A stretch of 64,000 nt of DNA from Massospora cicadina (GCA_022478985.1 JAKSZP010004204.1:59146-123145); one strand, 5' to 3'; positions 24,960 through 37,320 are shown, counted from the first letter of the stretch. A program made the numbers and translations. The notes: a model not told the origin generated them from the sequence alone.

Positions 24960-25860
24960 TTGCACTGTTTTAAATCATATAGGCATCAGTCACTGACTTG
25001 GCAATCACCTTGAATGAACCTGACCACAAAGCACCCAGCTTATTTCTTCTTCCAAAACCATGGGTTTCACTATAGGCTACCCTATCCCTCACATGGTACT
25101 CTTGTATTGCTGATCAGTTCTTTTCTTCTGTCATCTTTGTTTGATGCTTTTTTTCAATGTGGTATCAAACTCCTGTGATTGTAGTTCAATCATAATACTT
25201 TCCAGTCAGTTCAGGTATTGATCTGCACTCATCCTCAAAGATGGGTATAAGGAAGAATACAAAATCTTTTTTAATGCTACTCTTTATCCACATAATAGTT
25301 CAAACGGCATTTTCCCTGTCACTGTATGATGACTGATGTTGTAGGTGAAAGTAACTGAACTTAGATAAATTCCCCTAGCATAAGTTTTTCTGTAACCAAT
25401 TTTCACAGTGTCAGATCTAGAGTTCTGTTGACTCATAATATCATCTGTTTGTTTCTGCCTGATATGGAATGGACACCACTCCTTGGATTTTCATCAGTTC
25501 ATTCAGCTTTGGGATCACATAGGAGGTAATTTTTGTTCCATTTTCACTCAATAAAACTTGCAAGCATCCATAGAGTACACTACTTGGTCCAGGATGAATC
25601 TCACCGTTCTTGTAGCATCTACTTTGCTCAAGGATTTGGTTTCTACACATCTCTAGATGGTCTAATGCCACTATGATGTATTTCACTCCTCCTTTGTTGA
25701 TACTCAGGGGTTCATTACATCTATTGACACTGTGTGCCAAGCAAACCCAGGACGTATTGCTGGTATCCTATTATATTCTTATGCTCCTTGTGAGTTGGCA
25801 TCCCATGCAACTGGCCTGATAATCATTAACGTCATAGTTAATTGATTCTCAGTAATAATA
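24960..25860 (-). pseudogene. Ty3-C integrase
   Basis: The zinc-binding pair reads SCMGCQ near 25800, with an HGD block upstream. The core has HTVSIDVMNP (first Asp), KYIIVALDHL, then LLSENGTKITSYVIPKLNEL, where the second catalytic Asp is replaced by Glu. The catalytic Glu region reads YQAETNR followed by a stop. A frameshift lies after the first Asp. Confidence 0.8.
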
Positions 25861-26189
25861 CTATCAATTTAAACCATGTTTTTTCTTAGGTCACCATGGC
25901 TGATGACTTTGTGTGCAGCTTGGATAACTTCCACTCATTCTGAAATATTTGGAAATAAAAACCATTTTTCATCAATTATTTTGTATAACTTTCCGTTTTT
26001 CAATTTTGTATTTTCCATCAAATCCTTTAGTGCACCCTGAATTTCTTGGGGCTTGTCCCCAATATTTCCTTCAATCATCCTTTGAAATAACTCATCCACT
26101 TGATGATAGACAATTTATATGGCAGGAAATCTTGATAATCTGTCAGCATTTTGAAGTGCTTCTCTGGCTTAGTTTATTATCTTAAGATC

Positions 26190-26500
26190 CTAATCTTGTA
26201 GTTTTTAAAGCCCATTGGGCCAGTCTCCCCTCTGGTTCATTTAGGCTATGAAGCCATTGTAGATATGAGTGGTTAATCACCACTTAAAAATATTTCTTGT
26301 GGATATACACTCAGAATTGTTTGCATATGTAGATCACTGTGAGGCATTTACACTTCATCATGGTGTAGTTTCTTTCCGCTGGTGTTAGTGTTCTGCTCAC
26401 ATAGGCTACTAGATGTTCTTCCCCATTGTTGTCTAGTTATCTTAAAATGGTAGCAATTGCCATTAATGAGGCATCTGTCTGAATGATGTTTCTTAATAAA
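26190..26500 (-). pseudogene. Ty3-C RNase H
   Basis: IIQTDASLMAIATIL with the catalytic Asp intact, then EEHLVAYVSRTLTPAERNYT, a classic gypsy RNase H block. At least two stops. Confidence 0.82.
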
Positions 26501-27340
26501 AATTTGGGTATTTTAAAGACAAGACTGGTCATCAAATATTGGCGTGACTCATCAAACAATTCTTAGGCCACATTATTCCACATGAATTCTTTTTCAGATC
26601 ATTCAACAAGTGGAATAATGGCTCAGAAATTTTGGCAAAATACTTTATAAATCAGCAATAATAGCAGACCATCCCAAGATATTTGTATATCCTAAATGCT
26701 CTTTGGGATCAATATCTGTTTGATAGCTGTAATATTCTGTGGCTGGTGTTGCAGCCCTCTGAAGCTTATCACAAACCCCAAGTAATAAAGCTATTTCTTG
26801 AATAAAGGTCATTTCCTTGGCTTGATCTTCAAGTTTGTCATCGCCAGGCGCTTGAACCCTTCTTCTAAGTGCTCCAGGTGGTCAGTGAAGGTCCTACTGA
26901 ATATGTTGATATCATCCAGATATACTTAAGCGCAAGATAGCTTCAGATTACTGAGGATAAGGTATATTGCTCTCTGGAATGTTGCCAGCGTGTTGCACAA
27001 TCTTTGGGCATTCTGGTCAGCTGATACAGTCCCTGTGCGGTGATTATTGCATATTTTTTATCTTCTTTTGTCAAATCAATTTTTAATACCCCCAAAATGA
27101 CTTCCATTGCTAAAAAGTACTTGGCATTCCTAGATGATAAGGTGCATCATTGATCCCTAAAAGCATATAATAATCCTTATTAGTGATTTTACCCATTTGG
27201 TGATAAATGATCACCACTCTATTAAATTCATCCTTTTTCTTTACAATTAGTATCAGACTTGCTCATGGACTTGACACCAGAACGAGGAGCCCATGCTCTA
27301 CTAACTTGATAATTTCTTTTCTGACAACAGCTTCAGCAGA
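26501..27340 (-). pseudogene. Ty3-C reverse transcriptase
   Basis: The catalytic VYLDDINI is intact at 26911-26922 although a stop lies just upstream. Flanking blocks match Ty3-A: the short-palm GLCNTLAT-like region near 26990 and the fingers block near 27240. Many frame changes. Confidence 0.8.
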
Positions 27341-28249
27341 AAAATATTGAACAGGTTTCATCCTTATTGACAGATATTTCCCAGTGTTGACCTTATAGAT
27401 CACGTTTTTGCGCATCTGAGGTTATGGTCATCTTGGGAAAATATCACCCAATATCTCTCAAATAATCAGAGCATATTTTCTTGCTGTTGCTCTGACAAAT
27501 CAGCCAGATGCTCTCAGTTGCTTAAAACGTTGACACTTTTGGCAGCATCCGCTGGTAATGCCATCTCAGTTGACTTTCTGAAGTCATGAAATTTATTGAT
27601 TTCCAACATTGGGCTTAAATGCAAGAAATTTGATGATTAGATTTTTTTTCTATCTTCATCTGTTTGTCTCCAAGATTAGCCAGTAGCACACTTATTTCTC
27701 CATTTCCTGGAACAATAATCTCAGCACTACCCATGGCTTGATCCTAGATTTATTACATCGGCTAATGGCCTCTCCGTATAATTGCTATAGGATTTTAAGC
27801 ATTAACCATGTGTTAATGATTAATTGCTTTCCCAATATAATGGCATTTGTTGTTTTTATCCTCAGAGGTATCCTACGTTTTTTCTATGATCTTCTTTAGC
27901 ATTTCCCTCTGTTTTCGTTTAACCAACTTGTACTTGATGATAGTGATTCCATCAACGTAAATCAAGTTTACAAAATTGCTCTTATTTGTCAGTGGCGGTT
28001 CTTCTTTCTTCTTGTATAATAAGGGTAAGGTTTACCCCAAAATTGTCAGGCTATTCTCCTCAGAATCACATTTCATACCATACTTTCTCAAGAATTCATC
28101 CTATTAAGTATATCATAATTCTGATTAGATAACACTATGGAAAGAGCTGATACTGTAAGTGATCTGAACCAAAGTGGAAGCACAATTAGGCTCCACAGAA
28201 TATTGTATTATCTGATCTGGTTGTTCCATATTCATTCCAATGCTCTAGA

Positions 28250-28390
28250 TTCAGCAAAATCTTCATTCACCTCACTGATTTAGTTAAAATTATGTTAAAG
28301 AGTGCTCCACTGTCAATTATTTCCTTTACTCTTTTCTTTGACTATGATATCCACATTTGTACACTCAGAGTATTATAGTAAGGTGTTTAC
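28250..28390 (-). pseudogene. Ty3-C aspartic protease
   Basis: EIIDSGALFNIIL at 28290-28325 keeps the D-S-G-A active-site residues. A stop lies about eight residues upstream. Sits between the knuckle and the polymerase. Confidence 0.8.
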
Positions 28391-28859
28391 TGAGTGAATA
28401 GCGGCCTTATTTGCTAATAAAGAGTATATATTAGTTTCATCAAAAAATCAGTGAAAAATTCTTTGATTGCGCTAATGGGGAGAGATACATTTGTCTCATT
28501 TAATCTTGCTTTGAGCAATTATTCCATGCTTTCAGCGGATCTAATTTTGTCCATTATCTGATGAACATATGGCCAAGTAATTTCTTTCATTAATTGGGGT
28601 AATCCCCTTTGCTTTTGCTTATATAATGGCGTTCATGTCCAGATCAACAATGATATATCAGGTCAGGTGTTTCATCATCAACATCTAAATCAGAAATATC
28701 TATGACATTGTTCAATGTTTCAGGAGGAACAGGTTTGACCACGGTGCCAGATTGTTCATTATCTAAATTGCAGGTCCTTTTCCTGACTCTTGGCTGATTT
28801 CCTTCTCTTTAGCCTGAACTAGAGTAACTTGCTCCTTATATTTTTTGCTCCAACATTGA

Positions 28860-29163
28860 GCGGTGAGATGTACAGATTTCCCACATTAGTGGCAGCAGAT
28901 CTGAGTCTTATCCACTCATTTTTATCCTTGGGCTTGTTTTCCATCATGACTTAATTAACCATAGGAGTTTCTTTTGGAGTCATTTCCAAAATGGCAGCAA
29001 ATGAACCATACATACTTCTGAGTGATTGAATCTTCCTGACTGGAATTTTGTGCATATTGTTGCTGGCTTCATCTGCCTCCATTTGAGTGCAATCATAATT
29101 TTGATTCTTCAGTTTCTCTATGCGCTTTAACAGCTGAGCCATGTCTTTGTTAATCTGGCACAA
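28860..29163 (-). pseudogene. Ty3-C gag fragment with zinc knuckle
   Basis: A C-x2-C-x4-H-x4-C knuckle (CH-stop-CGKSVHLTAQC) is readable at about 28862-28905. Upstream a 70-residue frame (29163 downwards, starts MCQINKDMAQLLKRIEKLK) is charged and probably coiled-coil. The whole capsid domain seen in Ty3-A is absent, so gag has an internal deletion. Confidence 0.7.
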
Positions 29164-29463
29164 ACGTTCTCTATCCGCTTCTTGCTTGTCCTTCTGAAAT
29201 AATACTTCTCAAATTAATTTGCCTTCCTTTTGCTTTAATGAGGTGAAATTCCCATAGAGGTCATTGTTGGTTTTTGACTTTCTCAACCTCTTTCTTGGTT
29301 TTCATCAAATGTTTTTCAAAGTAGTGAAATTGGCATGTGACATCAAGTTGAGAGCGTTCTTATTGATAATCTCTAGTTACATCCAAAGCTTCATTAGTTT
29401 GTACTTAGAAGACATATTTTATTATAATCTTCAAATAAATCTGGACTTAAAATCAACTACCCC

Positions 29464-29478
29464 CTGTAGTGAGCACCA
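29464..29478 (-). promoter_or_regulatory. Primer-binding site of Ty3-C
   Basis: TGGTGCTCACTACAG on the minus strand, two bases from the 5' LTR, followed by GGGGG exactly as in Ty3-A. Confidence 0.78.
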
Positions 29479-29480
29479 GA

Positions 29481-31174
29481 TGTTACCTTTGTTGATGTTT
29501 ATACTTTCAGGATTGTAGTTCACTTCAGCTCCCTTGTTTAATTGCACAGGTTCCTTGTATGTTCATTGTATAAATTGTTGATAATTAATTAAGTAAAGTA
29601 ATGGTAGTGTGAAGACTATTACTCTAGCTAAATTTCTTATTACCAAGATGATATTAGGCTTAACGCTAAACTGATTCTTGACCTAATCTTGAATGTTCTT
29701 TCTGGAATATATATAGGGACGTCTTCCAACTTCTGATAGAACTTAACCTAGGATTAAGTCAGTGGTTCTTCTTCTCTCTTAATGTAAGTCTACAGATATA
29801 ACAATAAAATAGACAAAGGATCTCTTATCTTTCCAAACTCTAGTCTCAAGAGCTAAAAATGACAGTATAAATTATAAACATAAATTTAAATTTATAGCTA
29901 TTTTTAACTAATTTATCTAGAAATCATGTAAGGGAATTTATAAAGGGAATTTGGCACCCAACTCCTCCATTGGCACCCCAGTTGGAAACGGAAGCTGTTG
30001 CTGATAAATTAACCCTCCAGGGTCGCTTTAAACAATATCCTTTTTCATCAGTATAGTCAGATTTCACAGCTGACTATCAATGTAACTTCTTCTGGATGAA
30101 AAAAAGGATGTGTCTTAACTCCTTCCCTCAACTACCATTGAATTACCCTTTTTAGGTAGCAACCTGCTTAGATTATAGGATTATTTTTGTAATTGTCAAG
30201 TTTGTCCTGATTGTTGCATTCCAACTCATATTCAGACTTTCTGAATCTGAGTCAGATTACTTTTAAAATGTTTTTGATTAATTTTAAAAAATTACTTTTT
30301 GGTTTGGTCATTTTGGGTGCAAGTTGTGCCTCACCTAAGTTGTAGATTAGGCTTATGTAAGCCTAATTAATAATTTGGGTGAGGCCCCCAAAAGGCAGCC
30401 TTTATAAGGTGCGCCTGCCCATTCCAAAGTTTACTTTGAAATTCTTACCCTCACATTCCCTTCCTAGGGAGCATTGTCAGTTGCTCCTCAGATGAGCTCT
30501 AATTGGTGGGTCATTTTTATTATTCTGAATAAAACAAAGGTTGTTTTGGGGTTTACATACCGCACTTACCTGTTGGCCTTTTCACCTGTTGAGGAGCTTT
30601 TTGAGTAGGTTGGTTTTGGACCAACTCCCCCAGAGGAATTGGTATAATCAACCAATAGTAGGTAAATATTTGGCGCTGTTGGTTCCCCAAACCTCTCCCT
30701 ACTCAGTTAGGCTTTGGTTGCTGTCGGTGCACCAAAGATTTATTTGAATATATGGCGGTTGAAACTGTGGTTTTTCTAATCATTACACTTACCCATAAAC
30801 AGCAGGTTTTGACACCAAAAAGGTTAACTCAAAAGTTGACTTATCATAGATGGCATCACTTGCCTTGAAATTCATAAACCCTTTAGTCAAATGGTGATAA
30901 AACCTGATAACTCCTACAAATTATTCAGATTATCAATTTTACAATAAAAAATTAATCACTTGTTTAAGTTGGGATCATCTCTGCTAAACATTAACAATAC
31001 AGTGGATCAAAACCTGCTGAATTACTAAATATTTGCTAGGTACATTTCTCTTGACAATAGTTATTGTAGTACTTGATAACTCCCACATCTACTTGTGGGA
31101 TACATCCCATAGTAGGCAAGCATATTTATTATAATTGATTAAGCTGGGTAATGTGGGCATATCAAAAAACACCA
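29481..31174 (-). repeat. 5' LTR of Ty3-C, split by an insertion
   Basis: Aligns with the 3' LTR from TGTTACC at 29481 to about 30187 and again from 30788 to about 31174. The insertion between them is the 600-bp element at 30188-30787. Confidence 0.85.
30188..30787 (+). mobile_element. 600-bp solo LTR inserted in the Ty3-C LTR
   Basis: The segment is absent from the three other Ty3-C LTR copies. It starts TGTAATTGTC and ends AATCATTACA, a TGTAAT/ATTACA inverted pair. Inside are a TATA-like CTTTATAAGG near 30400 and an AATAAA at about 30529, as expected of an LTR promoter and poly(A) signal on the plus strand. No clear target duplication. Confidence 0.72.
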
Positions 31175-31289
31175 TAAAAGAGCTTGGCTTATAAGGCATA
31201 GAGTCAATATTTTTAGGTTTTTTATGACAAGATAGGTAGCTGGGACAAGCAATTGGCATTTTGATTAATAAAACTCAAGAAATTTTCTT

Positions 31290-31520
31290 TAAAAGAATTA
31301 TAGTTTAGAGTTTTAAAGCCCATCAGGCTAGATAAATATCATGATTATTTTATTTTCTAGAACCATCAATGAGAAGTATAGTTACTAATTATTGTGAAGT
31401 TGTCTTATAGTGTTAATCTTAAAAGGTTTGATTGCCATTAATACAACTAAGCATTTGTGTTCAGTCATACTATGATTATGTTTATAATTAGGCAGCTTTT
31501 TGATGATATAACAATGGGAT
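31290..31520 (-). pseudogene. Ty3-D RNase H fragment
   Basis: On the plus strand AAAGCCCATCAGGCTAG and the following bases parallel the Ty3-A and Ty3-C RNase H tail (KxxRWAL block, ..HTTLMVLENK..). Heavily decayed; recognised by alignment with the better preserved copies. Confidence 0.6.
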
Positions 31521-31648
31521 GGTACATCAAATTTTCATTGTTCTGGGATAGGATGTCTCATATAGCTATATTGCTAGCATAAGGTCTAAGCAAAGGAAGG
31601 TTTTTAAAAAGTTGGGGTTGATAATATAAAGGTATGAGTGAGTCCTAA

Positions 31649-31967
31649 AAGGGGGTGTGGCATAGTCAGGATGGCGTCCCACTATCACCCCCATAATGCA
31701 GGTTCCAATCCTGTCATGACAGAACTTGTATTTCTGTGCTAAGAGGATAGCAATACATTTGGATTTGCACACCATGCCTTGGTCTGACCAAGAAAATTAG
31801 TGAAGTTAGATCATGTAATCCTTGCCTATCAGAACATGCACATGAAGGTTTTATCCCCAGTACTTGGGTTTTGTCCTCCACTCATATACCTTCACTCCCT
31901 ACTCCCTATTCCTCCTATTGGTGTGGTATATTTGTCCCAAGGTCATCCCACCTCAAATAAAATTAAA
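31649..31967 (+). mobile_element. SINE-1, tRNA-derived
   Basis: A 319-bp insertion bounded by a perfect 16-bp target duplication (TATGAGTGAGTCCTAA at 31633-31648 and 31968-31983). The 5' part is tRNA-like: a box A-like TGGCATAGTCAGGATGG near 31658 and a box B-like GGTTCCAATCC near 31709, about 50 bp apart, as in an RNA polymerase III promoter. The element ends with an A-rich tail (AAATAAAATTAAA). The last ~40 bp before the tail recur inverted in SINE-2. Such elements are copied by a LINE reverse transcriptase; a partner is not proven here. Confidence 0.85.
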
Positions 31968-32039
31968 TATGAGTGAGTCCTAAGCATAATATGTTAAGGG
32001 ACTGTTGTTCTTCCCCTCATTAAACAATATATTCCTTTT

Positions 32040-32740
32040 TAGAAATAGACTAAGGGTTTGGCCACATCTGAAAAGATTGAAATGAATTGTTGGTAGTATT
32101 TGATCATCTTTAAAAAACTTGGAAGTTTCAAATAGATTTTAAGGCACCATTCAAGAGATGATAGTAATTTTTTATCATTAGGAAAATCCATCCTGAACCA
32201 CCTTAAGGCCAGAAATCCATTTCATTTAGAAAAAAAAACAATTTGTTCTTTTGATTTCAGAAAGGACTATTGTAGCCACTGGAAGTTGTCCTTAAGGTGA
32301 GCTAGATGGGCAATAAAAGTTTAAGGGAATGTGGTTATAGTGTTGATATAAACTATCATGCAGGATTGTTATATGTCTTCAAGTAGGTCATACAAAGCTC
32401 TTTGAAAGTGGCAGGGTATTACATAACCCTGAAGCATTTGGGTAGGCTTAAAGAGGCCTTTGCTAGAGTTAATAGAACCATGTTGTGGTCCTTGGTAGAT
32501 AAATCAATATGCCAGTAATTGCTTACAAGGTCTAATGCAGAAAAATACTTTGATATTTACATTATTTGCAAAGGATTGTCTATTCTATGAAGAGGATAGT
32601 TATCTTTTTGAGTGATAACTAAGTTGGTGATAGTTCATTACATCTCTATAATCCTTTTTGCAAATCAGTATCAAAGGAGAACTCCAATGGTTTTACTTAT
32701 TACAAGTTCTGCATCTAGAAGTTGTCTCAATTTATGAGCT
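32040..32740 (-). pseudogene. Ty3-D reverse transcriptase fragment
   Basis: The block GGTATTACATAACCCT...GCATTTGGGTAGG aligns with the GLCNTPATLQ region of Ty3-A, and the block around 32500 with SAMDLISGYWQI. The catalytic site reads YINT near 32339-32350 instead of YLDD. Confidence 0.68.
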
Positions 32741-32755
32741 AACTAAGCTTCTTTA

Positions 32756-32895
32756 GAAAATATTTGAGGTGGGTTGACCTTGGGACAAATATACCACACC
32801 AAGAATTTTTCTAGCCAGTACAGGTTTCAAACTTGTAATGAACAAACCTGAACTAGGATGGAAGCAGGAATTACTCTACCAGGTTAACCATCCCC
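32756..32895 (-). mobile_element. SINE-2, same tail as SINE-1, different head
   Basis: About 140 bp on the minus strand. The 3' part (32761-32801) matches the inverted SINE-1 tail almost perfectly (TGACCTTGGGACAAATATAC and flanks). The 5' part has another tRNA-like head: GGTTAACCTGGTAGAGTAA as box A and GTTTGAAACCT as box B. Flanks AACTAAGCTTCTTTA (32741-32755) and AACTAAGAAACTTTA (32896-32910) form a 15-bp target duplication with three mismatches. Confidence 0.78.
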
Positions 32896-33617
32896 AACTA
32901 AGAAACTTTAATTTATACTTTTAATATGCAAAAAATTTAATTAATGAATGTCTTTTTTTCTAATGTTGTGTATAACTCAAGAGATTTTAGAATTTACAAG
33001 TTCCTTAGAAAAGATATCATTGTACTCTTCTAACTGGGCTTTCACATCTTAGTGTTGCTTTGGAGTAAGGATGTCTCTGAGTTTACTTTCAGCTAAGGTG
33101 TTAAGGTAGACATTTCACTTCTGAATTCTTCTAGAGAACAAAGCAATATTTTATCAATAAATTGTTTGATGGGGCAAGGCTTGACATGGACAATGATGTA
33201 ATGACACAGAACATAGATTTTTTTTAATTATGTTTTATCAACAAAACAAGGTAGATTTTTTATATGTGGTACTAAGATTTCAAGACATGTCAAATCCTCC
33301 TTAATATATGGGTTAGTCCTATTATATATTTCTAAAATATGCATATGAGAAAATAACTCAAGTGTGATAATCCACTATCACTTGAGAGTGTGGAGGTATA
33401 AAAAAAATAAGGTTATATAGTGAAAGTCTATCCTCAGCATCAACAGTGTCAGGTGGCGGTCTGGTTTTGAGTTCTAGGGCCTGATAATCTATCTGACAAA
33501 TAGATGTAGATAAATAATGAGGTACAAACATGTCCTGAGAGTCCCTTTAGTTTTTAAATTTAATATCATGTAGTGATGTAAACTTTTTGAAGTTTTTCTG
33601 AAAATGTTCTAAATATG

Positions 33618-34662
33618 TGTTAAATATATTGTTGATCAAGATAATAATGGTAATATTGATAGTTATATGAAGACAATTATCCTAGTTAAGATCCACACAG
33701 CAAAATGAAAAATTCTTCACCACTAGACAGGTGCTGATGCTCTTTCTTCTTTTAACTGGAAGTCAATTCTGAAAAATGAAAATACTATTTTAATTCTTCC
33801 ACAGAAGTACTGGAGAACAACTTGTACAAGGGAAACCTATTCCTTCAACTGTATCCTAAGAGCTTACATAAAGCAAATAGACAAGAGAAAACTATCTCTT
33901 TTGCTCTAATCATAAGAGTACAATAGAAAATGTATAACTATCTAATTTTTTTCTATAGAAGCCTGTACTACTACTGCTGTTCTTTATTAAAAATATACAA
34001 GGAATTTATATAGGGGAATTCAGTGCCCAACTCTTGTTGGTGCCCCAATAAAATCAGCATTTATTACCAACAAATTTAGCCCTTAGTAGCCATCTAAAAC
34101 AATGATTACTTCATCTGCATAGTCAGATTCTGCCACTGACTAGGTCATGACCCTCCTGGGTTGGATTTCTAAAAAGCATGTTCCAATGCCTTTATCCAAC
34201 CCCAGTGGATTAATCTTATTAAGCTAGCAACCTGCTTGGGTAATGAAAGCATTACCCATTAATAGCAGGTCACTTTGTTTTTTAAGCTAGTATGCAAGTT
34301 GCTTTCAATAAAAGCATTGTCAACCCTTCACTAACTGCTAATTAACCCTTACTGTTTGGCAACAAACCCTGATCAATTCACACTAGATGATTTAATTACT
34401 AATATTTAAATCAATATATAAACACTTACAAACATTATTGGGGGATCATCCCCAATGAAAACTTTAGTAATCTGTTGGAATCAAATCTAGCAATTTGGTT
34501 AAGATTCTATAAGAAATTATACTAAACAATAGTACCATTTAAATGATAACTCCTACATCTATTATAGTTTTTTTTATAAAAAAATAAAACCCCAGCAGAT
34601 AAAACAGATAATAAACTATAGTATATTAAGGCTGGATAGTGTAGCATTTCAAAATCCCAACA
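33618..34662 (-). repeat. Solo LTR of the Ty3-C family
   Basis: A 1045-bp copy (TGTTAAATAT...ATCCCAACA on the plus strand) with no coding region attached. Sequence on either side belongs to Ty3-D (protease to the right, polymerase linker to the left), so it inserted there and recombined to a single LTR. Flanks ATATG and TTTGG do not match. Confidence 0.83.
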
Positions 34663-34929
34663 TTTGGTATATATTACAATAAAAGGAAAAGGTATTTATA
34701 CTTATATTTATTTATATAATTAAACACTTTCATTAATTGAGCTCCAATGGATAACTCATAATTGCTGTTTTATAGAACTATAGTTCATGAAGTTACTATA
34801 AGATTCCTGAACCTAAGTGGTAAGGATAAGTAAGCTCCAATGGCTTTGTTGGGTTGATCCTTGAGCTCTATATTTATCTTCATATATTAAATCAGGAGCC
34901 ATTTTAATCTTTTGAATAGTTTAATATAA

Positions 34930-35010
34930 AATAATGTTGATGAGAGAGTCAGTGTCCACTGTAGTTGAGACTTTAACTTTTTGGACCACCATTTCTACTT
35001 GTGTGATCAA
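34930..35010 (-). pseudogene. Ty3-D aspartic protease fragment
   Basis: VQKVKVSTTVDTDSLINIIL aligns with VQNTKIRAIIDMGAPVNIVS of Ty3-A. The D-T-G triad reads D-T-D. Confidence 0.68.
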
Positions 35011-36899
35011 GAACCCAAACTGGGAATTCACCTTTCAAAGACATACTGGTAAACTTGCAGCGAGGTAAGATGAGGTTTTTGTGAAGGCCAAATTTGAAAT
35101 ACAATAATTTTATTTAGTTTTTGTCAATCAGAGCCTGACTCACTGGCAGAGCTGACTGAGATAATCTGTTTGGGTAATTGAATGATTTTAAAAGTAAGAT
35201 AGAAACAAGTCTTTATTGCCTTGAATAAAAAATATTGACTTTAACTGGAGAAGCCAGTACAAACAGCCAGAGGTACTAGGCATAGAATTGGTAGTTTAAA
35301 GCATATTAAATTGTCATCAGAGGGAGCCTCTTGCCATAAGCTGATTGATCTTTTGCTGCCTCATTTAGAGGGTGATGGAAGCAGCTATCCATGGTGTTAT
35401 TGGTACATTTGCAGTAGAAAAAAAACTTTTTGGGGGATAGGAGTTTCAGGAGGTGCCACAGCTAAAATGTGGGGCCAGGTTTTAGGTGCAGAGTGAGGAA
35501 AGATGACAGTATTGGAGAGATTAGGGGAAAATTTTATTAGGGCTTCCTTGATTAAAGCAGAAAAGTGTGATTGTACTTTAAAACCTTGAGGTACAATGTT
35601 GGGCATGGAGTTGAACATGAATAAGGAAGTGATGATGGTGTTTTCTAATTTGAGTCAGATTCTTGCAATTGGAGTTTGAGCATCAAGATGTAACTGTTGG
35701 GTGAACTAATGGATAGATCCCCTCAATTTGGACTAATTTCTACATAATCCTGTTTTTGGTTATCAAAAGTTAAATCTCTTCTTGATTTCTTTGATCAGAG
35801 AAACTTAGCATCTTCACATATAGAAATCATTGATATGTAATTATAAAAGCCTTTGAAAATTTAGCTAATTCAATTAGATAAGTGTTTAAGCTTTTAGTGG
35901 TCAGTAGTTTCCTTATTAGCACTCTCATATATGTACAGAAAAGAAAATATACTCCTTCCCTAGAGACATATTCCTCATTGAAATAGGGTATATATGAGTA
36001 TCAAGAGAAGTTGGTTGAGTAACTATGTAGATCAGTACAGAAGGCACAAATTCAGCCTAAGAGGATTCAGTTTTTCAGGATAATCATGCAATTGGATAGC
36101 ATCTACTTGATGGTATAGCTCATCTACATTATTAATACCAAGATTAAATTTTCTTATGGGTAGCATTAAGGGTAGCCTTGATGGCAAATGTTTGGTTTAG
36201 TAGTATAGCCTTTTTATAAACTAGACATTATCTCCTTAAGCTTAAGTTGATATTGTTCAATAGCAATGATTTGCTGCTCCAACCCTTACATAGAGATGGA
36301 TAATGTTGACAAGGCTTTAATTTGACCATGATGAGCTAATAAAAAACTCCAATGTGCAAGAGATCCTCATCTTGGGTGAGTTCACTTCCCCTAGTGACAC
36401 ATCCTAGCTGGGCATCAAGTAGTTGCACATGATGCAACAAGGAGTTGAATCTATCTTTGGGAATTCCAGAAGTATACTGGGTCCAAGAGGTTCAGAGGGC
36501 CAGATTTTCTCAGACTGCAGGGCATCCAGATGCACTAGAGCTTCCAAGGCTTCCAGGGGGCAGTTATATTAGAGATTTTTGGAAGGCCCAAGTTGTCCGG
36601 GGCTTCTGAGGACCATAATTTACTAGACATCCCTAGAGGATCAGAAAGTTGTGTACTATCCAACATTTCTGGTTTGATGAATTAATCCCTCAATCAAATT
36701 GACTCAATCTCCTAATAAATTATTAAAATGTTGATCTGAGATTTTATCTCAAATGTGCTGGTTACAATTTAGCTTTTGGGTTGTGATTCCCAGGTTGTTA
36801 AACTGCATAGAGACTTTGGAATAAACAAATCTGATCATTCCTGCATTGAGGCAAGTTAATTGAGACTGCATGTCTTTTAAAAGTTAATGATCCTCTTGT

Positions 36900-37320
36900 A
36901 TAGCATATCAATTCTCTCTGGTGGAATTGGAGATAGTGTTGTAGAATCCTATAAGTTGGTTATGTAAAGTCTCTGATAGATTAGAGTGCTGTAGAAGTTT
37001 TTGTTGATGGAATCCTGTTACTTGTAACAAATAGTATATGGCTGGGTGAACAAATTGATGTAAATAGCAATTGGTATATCCTACTTTAACTTGATCATTG
37101 TTAAGAGTGACAGTAAAATATAAATTCATTATCTAAGTTGCTATGGTTAAAGCTTGTTTTTGATTAGCTTGTCCATCCAGGACAAAGACTTCAGTTATAA
37201 GGAGTTTGTCAGAATCCAAGGATTTTGAAAGATGTATTTGATAATATTTAGTGGATGGAGTGATAAGGCCTACTTCCACAGGAGCTGGTAGTTGCATATT
37301 ACTTGACATGGCAGAAGGTT
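36900..37320 (-). pseudogene. Ty3-D gag N-terminal fragment
   Basis: The 73-residue frame at 36908-37129 (contains HQFVHPAIYYLLQVTGFHQQ) aligns loosely with the gag N-terminus of Ty3-A (YVQPLIRQLLHVLDHHNIK). The sequence between here and 35.0 kb is the rest of gag, too decayed to parse. Confidence 0.5.

Larger units (their letters stand above)
22927..31174 (-). mobile_element. Ty3/gypsy retrotransposon Ty3-C with interrupted 5' LTR
   Basis: A minus-strand element with ~1.1-kb LTRs (22927-24033 and 29481-31174, the latter enlarged by a 600-bp insertion). Integrase, RNase H, reverse transcriptase, protease and a zinc knuckle are readable, all with stops. The primer site is identical to that of Ty3-A and Ty3-B. 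Only about 0.9 kb separates the primer site from the knuckle-protease junction, so most of gag is missing. No target duplication was seen (GCTAT before, TAAAA after), which may reflect decay or recombination. Confidence 0.87.

Noticed and set aside
31656..31730. A functional tRNA gene
   Set aside because: Boxes A and B are present but arms do not pair into a cloverleaf, and the segment is the 5' end of a unit with an A-rich tail and target duplication, so it is a SINE head.
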